This document shows positions 60,768 to 64,000 of a stretch of DNA of 64,000 nt, one piece after another. The notes beneath the pieces are model-generated. The model did no database searches, was not told where the DNA came from, and saw only the letters and a list, made by a program, of their open reading frames with translations. The DNA lies in NCBI GenBank assembly GCA_033762255.1, contig JANRLT010000041.1:62001-126000 (forward strand), written 5' to 3'. The position numbers and the translations under genes are program-made. Position 1 is the first letter of the stretch. Every line of letters begins with the position of its first letter. The stretch is from Pirellulales bacterium. Lineage in GTDB: Bacteria > Planctomycetota > Planctomycetia > Pirellulales > JALHPA01.

Positions 60768-61077
60768 GATTGAAATTCTCTGTGATGTGTAAAATTACTC
60801 AATATTCGGTTCTGATTGCTGTTGACTTTGCAGTTTATACAAGAGTGCATCATCAAGTCATCTAAACCGTTTTCAAACAACTGATTATTTACATGTTGCA
60901 TTTGGGGGGCTGCTGTGCTGTACCTGCGAACCTAATGTTGCCCAAACCCCTTGCAAATCTCAGGTGGGAAAAAAGAGCAAGCTCTTCTTTCCCATAGGCA
61001 GGTGTTGAGCTAAACGTATTGCAACGTTCAGCAAACCTATGTATCACATTGCCAGTAAACAACTTACGTCGCTGAAC
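60768..61077. other. intergenic stretch of the integrated element
   Basis: Between the integrase and primase genes (both minus). AT-rich near the integrase start, with a hairpin at 60966-60993. No gene seen. Confidence 0.5.
60966..60993 (-). terminator. hairpin 3' of the primase-helicase gene
   Basis: GGGAAAGAAGAGC and GCTCTTTTTTCCC (minus strand) pair with one G-T/mismatch position around a TT loop. The 3' arm carries a T6 run. It lies about 85 bases after the primase stop, so it is a plausible terminator. Confidence 0.45.
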
Positions 61078-63954
61078 CTATTGGGATTCTAGGTCTTGCA
61101 AAGGTTCAGCATTCTGTAGCAGGTTCGCATTCTCGCTTATTCGTAGGATTTGGTAGACAGAACCTTGTCGTTGAGTTGATCGAATGAATATGAATTCCTG
61201 GCCATGTACTTTAAATTTAGTATTCACGTATCTAATGCATATATTCCCCATCTTTGTGCTTTTAGAACGCTGCGATTTTGTCCCCAATTCAACAAGCAAG
61301 AGTTGCCTACTTGCGCACAAATCGACCAATTCCCCCGCAGTCCAAAATTCTTTCTCGTTTTCTAGCATGCACTCGACGAGCTCGCTAAATCCCCGTCGTG
61401 TTTCGTCAAGTTGCTCGAATGTGGAATCCGTATTTCTCAAAAAGTCCAATTGATTGTTAGCCTCCAAGATCCCCCCTACAATCTTTCCCCAACCCTGTTT
61501 GTTAAAGCGAGAATTAACATTTGCCATTTGCATTCCACCATCCTTCCAAAGATTGACCATGCCCAACAATTCGCCAATAATCTCGGCACGATACTGCAAG
61601 GCATAAGATTCGGGATCATGCTGCTTAAAACTTCTATGACGGGGATCACCTTCATATTCCAAATTGACTACCACGCATCTAGTTGCCAAGTCCGTGCTCA
61701 CTTCCTGTGAATTCGCGGTTATGCAAAAAATAAGCGAGTTCTCAGTGCGGATTTGTTCGGATTTCCCCAGTAAACGAAAAGATAGCTGGCTATCAGTAAT
61801 CGAGCGTTCCAGACAAGGTGAATCAATACTGGCACGGCTCCTTGATAGCTTGGCATTATCGATGATGACTGTCGTGGAACCAGATCGCACAACAGCCCCC
61901 AGTCGCTTTTCAAATTCCTCGTCATTGGGGTTGTAAGTTACCGTGTCGGCACGTTTGCCATCGCGCAAAATTGAAATAATTTGAGCCAGTATAGTTTTGC
62001 CTAGTCCTGGCTGGTTGCCATTGAATAATACGGCAGGCTTGGAACCTATGAATTGCGACATTAACACCCCCGTTAGCAGCATCGCAATGTAATTTGTGCG
62101 ATCCCCATTGGTCTTAAAGCAAAATTCACTCAAAAGTTCATCCAAATGAGTTGTGCCTGAAAGTGCTTGGATTGCTTTTCCCGAGTAGTAGAAGCCCGAT
62201 TCTACATCATAACCGGGTTCAACCAACCGCCAATCCTTTGTAAATGTCGGCATTCTGGTGAAGAGCCGTATTTTTGGCAATCGCCCCAGTTCACTGTGCT
62301 TTTTAAGCCAAGTATTCGCGTAGTTGGCAGTCAGCGGTTTGTACTCTGACTTGTTCGATTTTTCAGAGACAATTTGGTAGACAAATTCTACATATTCATT
62401 CATCAGCCCGGCTAACTCGCTGGCACTATTCACAAATACAATCGATCCTTCACGAATGACTACCAATTTCTCAGATCGAGTATAGCACTCTTTCGACTCC
62501 AGCATTCGGTCGGTAATGGCAGCTAACGTAGTTCTGACACTGCTTGATTCTTCTTCAATAAAAATTATAGGCAGCTCCTGCCCCCCCCCTGCGCTCTCGT
62601 GCCCCCCCTCTTTTGCGTGCTGTACTTGTTCACATTCATCCCTCCCCTCATCCGTTTCGCATGCTGGCACTGCCTGCAGGTTGTACTTATTTATGATTTC
62701 CAAACGGCATGCTGTTTCAGCGTTGCTCCAAGTCAATTCAAAGTACGAGAACCCGCGTTCAGCAAATTTGCTAACGCCCTTCACTTCCTCCCATGCCGAT
62801 AGTTTCTCCATTCCCGCTTTAATTGCAAAACAACACAAAGCAAAATCAGCTTCGGAACGATTCCCTGGGGTTGCCAAAATGCAATAATTGAGCAAATCTG
62901 CAAATTTCCCCTTCTGTTTCGTTGACGGTTTACGTGGTGGCGGAAGTATGATTTTGCTCAGGTCGGTCGCCTCTCCGGCTGTCGGCACTATTTGTGCAAA
63001 CGCCTCAAAGTCCGAGAATGAATACCGCTGATTCGGATTGCATTGGAGTAATTCAGTCATTACTGGCGTTCGTCCATTGCGTTGGTTCTTGCGATTGTAT
63101 GAACCAGGCAAACGCAGCAAACGCGAAAGATCGCTCACACAGTCCCCACCACTGGCTTTAGCCATACCCTTAAGCACGTTCTGAATATGATGGGCTTTGG
63201 GACTGAGTTTAGTAAGATTTGGGCGGCTTTTCAGGAGAATCTTTTCGCCATCTTCTACTATATATTGAAATGGCTTATTACCTTGTGGTCCACGATTCCA
63301 CCCCTTCAGTACCGCAGGTGGTGGGCCTGCATCGTCAATCAAGTAAGGTTCGTCTAGCAACCAATAAAAATGTACACCATTTCCAGAGTTCACCGCTACC
63401 GACGGTGGGGGCAATTTGGCATTGTTTACTGCCTTGAGGGCATCCCCATAAGTTATGTGATCGATGTCCATCCAAAGCGTCCGAACCGTGCGGATTTGCC
63501 AAGCCAAATCATATTGCGATTTATCTCCATATCGTGGACAAACCCCAAAGTACAGGTTCGTCATTTTCTTTTCAGTATCTGGAAAAAGCATGATAAGGCA
63601 TAATTCCATATTGCTGTAATCGAGACGGCAATGACTGACGCTCTTGAAATCAATTTTTGATTGCTTTTTCCCGCCTTCCTCCCAAGTCTCATTAGGCCTA
63701 ATAAGTATCAAGTCATCCTTCATGAAAAGTGCAACTAAAAACTCCATACATGTCTTGATGTTGGGATCATCTGTAAGACATCCATGCGGAAATGTAGGAG
63801 GCACATGTAGATTGGGCTCCCTTAACTCAATCTGAGATATCTTCTGCGTCGTCCTAACAATATCCAACGGGTAGTCTAACACCTGATCCAACAATGAATC
63901 GGAGCAAAGTTGAACGTTTCCCCAATCCGACTGGTAATTAGTCTGATCGTACAT
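61078..63954 (-). CDS. PrimPol-like primase fused to a AAA/SF3-like helicase (element replication protein)
   Basis: A 958-residue protein. The N-terminal half resembles archaeo-eukaryotic-type (RepB/PrimPol-like) primases: LYFGVCPRYGDK, catalytic MDIDHITYGD (163-165), SGNGVHFYWLLDEP (190-203) and LSRLLRLPGSYNRK. A glycine/acid-rich linker at about 440-465 (EGGHESAGGGQEL) is coded over runs of nine and seven C. The C-terminal half is an ATPase with Walker A GNQPGLGKT (about 645-654), Walker B VIIDNA and FCITANSQ. It probably initiates or drives replication of the integrated element after excision. AT-rich compared with the host genes. AAGGAG precedes the start; the gene before it is outside the window. 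Confidence 0.85.
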   Translation of the reverse strand: MYDQTNYQSDWGNVQLCSDSLLDQVLDYPLDIVRTTQKISQIELREPNLHVPPTFPHGCLTDDPNIKTCMEFLVALFMKDDLILIRPNETWEEGGKKQSKIDFKSVSHCRLDYSNMELCLIMLFPDTEKKMTNLYFGVCPRYGDKSQYDLAWQIRTVRTLWMDIDHITYGDALKAVNNAKLPPPSVAVNSGNGVHFYWLLDEPYLIDDAGPPPAVLKGWNRGPQGNKPFQYIVEDGEKILLKSRPNLTKLSPKAHHIQNVLKGMAKASGGDCVSDLSRLLRLPGSYNRKNQRNGRTPVMTELLQCNPNQRYSFSDFEAFAQIVPTAGEATDLSKIILPPPRKPSTKQKGKFADLLNYCILATPGNRSEADFALCCFAIKAGMEKLSAWEEVKGVSKFAERGFSYFELTWSNAETACRLEIINKYNLQAVPACETDEGRDECEQVQHAKEGGHESAGGGQELPIIFIEEESSSVRTTLAAITDRMLESKECYTRSEKLVVIREGSIVFVNSASELAGLMNEYVEFVYQIVSEKSNKSEYKPLTANYANTWLKKHSELGRLPKIRLFTRMPTFTKDWRLVEPGYDVESGFYYSGKAIQALSGTTHLDELLSEFCFKTNGDRTNYIAMLLTGVLMSQFIGSKPAVLFNGNQPGLGKTILAQIISILRDGKRADTVTYNPNDEEFEKRLGAVVRSGSTTVIIDNAKLSRSRASIDSPCLERSITDSQLSFRLLGKSEQIRTENSLIFCITANSQEVSTDLATRCVVVNLEYEGDPRHRSFKQHDPESYALQYRAEIIGELLGMVNLWKDGGMQMANVNSRFNKQGWGKIVGGILEANNQLDFLRNTDSTFEQLDETRRGFSELVECMLENEKEFWTAGELVDLCASRQLLLVELGTKSQRSKSTKMGNICIRYVNTKFKVHGQEFIFIRSTQRQGSVYQILRISENANLLQNAEPLQDLESQ

Positions 63955-64000
63955 GAAACTTACTCCTTGACGCTGGTGGTGGTCACACGACGAACAGGGG

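Overview
The window reads as chromosomal DNA of a planctomycete, probably in the Pirellulales/Lacipirellulaceae neighbourhood (clade placement is inference). The signs are a prepilin-like protein with the H-X9-DG ending (DUF1559 type), a Gly-rich secreted protein with two TIGR03000-type domains, a CehA/McbA-type metallohydrolase, many secreted proteins of unknown function, loosely packed genes, and abundant short palindromic repeats between genes. Most genes are GC-rich. A few stretches are clearly AT-richer: the small ORF at 1.3 kb, the ADP-ribosylglycohydrolase at 28 kb, and the primase-helicase at 61-64 kb.

Layout. 0-6.2 kb: the 5' part of guaB (minus), an AT-rich orphan ORF between two direct repeats, a CehA-like metallohydrolase and a prepilin-like protein. 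6.2-15.5 kb: a ten-gene chemotaxis cluster on the minus strand (MshEN-like protein, CheA, CheW, MCP, CheY, CheB, CheR, CheX-like, CheY, CheX-like). 15.9-19.2 kb: adenine deaminase and the Gly-rich TIGR03000 protein. 19.4-27.8 kb: an HTTM membrane pair, asd, truA, a short Ser/Thr kinase, accA, a small membrane protein and CvpA. 27.9-34.8 kb: an ADP-ribosylglycohydrolase and a YhaO/YhaN-like (SbcD/SbcC-like) pair whose nuclease subunit has lost its metal ligands and whose ATPase carries membrane segments in its coiled coil. 34.9-39.1 kb: two tandem secreted paralogues. 39.5-49.8 kb: a YdjM-like membrane hydrolase, dtd, a sugar-acid catabolic set (FAH-family dehydratase, 2-oxoglutarate-semialdehyde dehydrogenase and a UxaA-family dehydratase, fitting a Weimberg-like route to 2-oxoglutarate), TerC, a GlmU-like protein and a small membrane protein. 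50.4-58.4 kb: rnhA, recG, two small exported proteins, surE, guaA and a PH-domain-like membrane protein. 59.0-64 kb: tRNA-Pro(CGG), with a tyrosine integrase whose 3' end runs into the tRNA, followed by a PrimPol-helicase. This is the left end of an integrated element that continues past the window.

The least explained signals are outside protein families. One is a set of dispersed palindromic repeat families. Another is a perfect 31-bp inverted repeat that touches the start and stop codons of the UxaA-family gene. A third is an AT-rich AATTAAAAATGAAGAATT-like tract found in the same sense orientation at the stop codons of five unrelated genes. The strongest candidates for something new among the proteins are the membrane-embedded SbcC-like ATPase with its degenerate nuclease partner and the integrated element with its primase-helicase.
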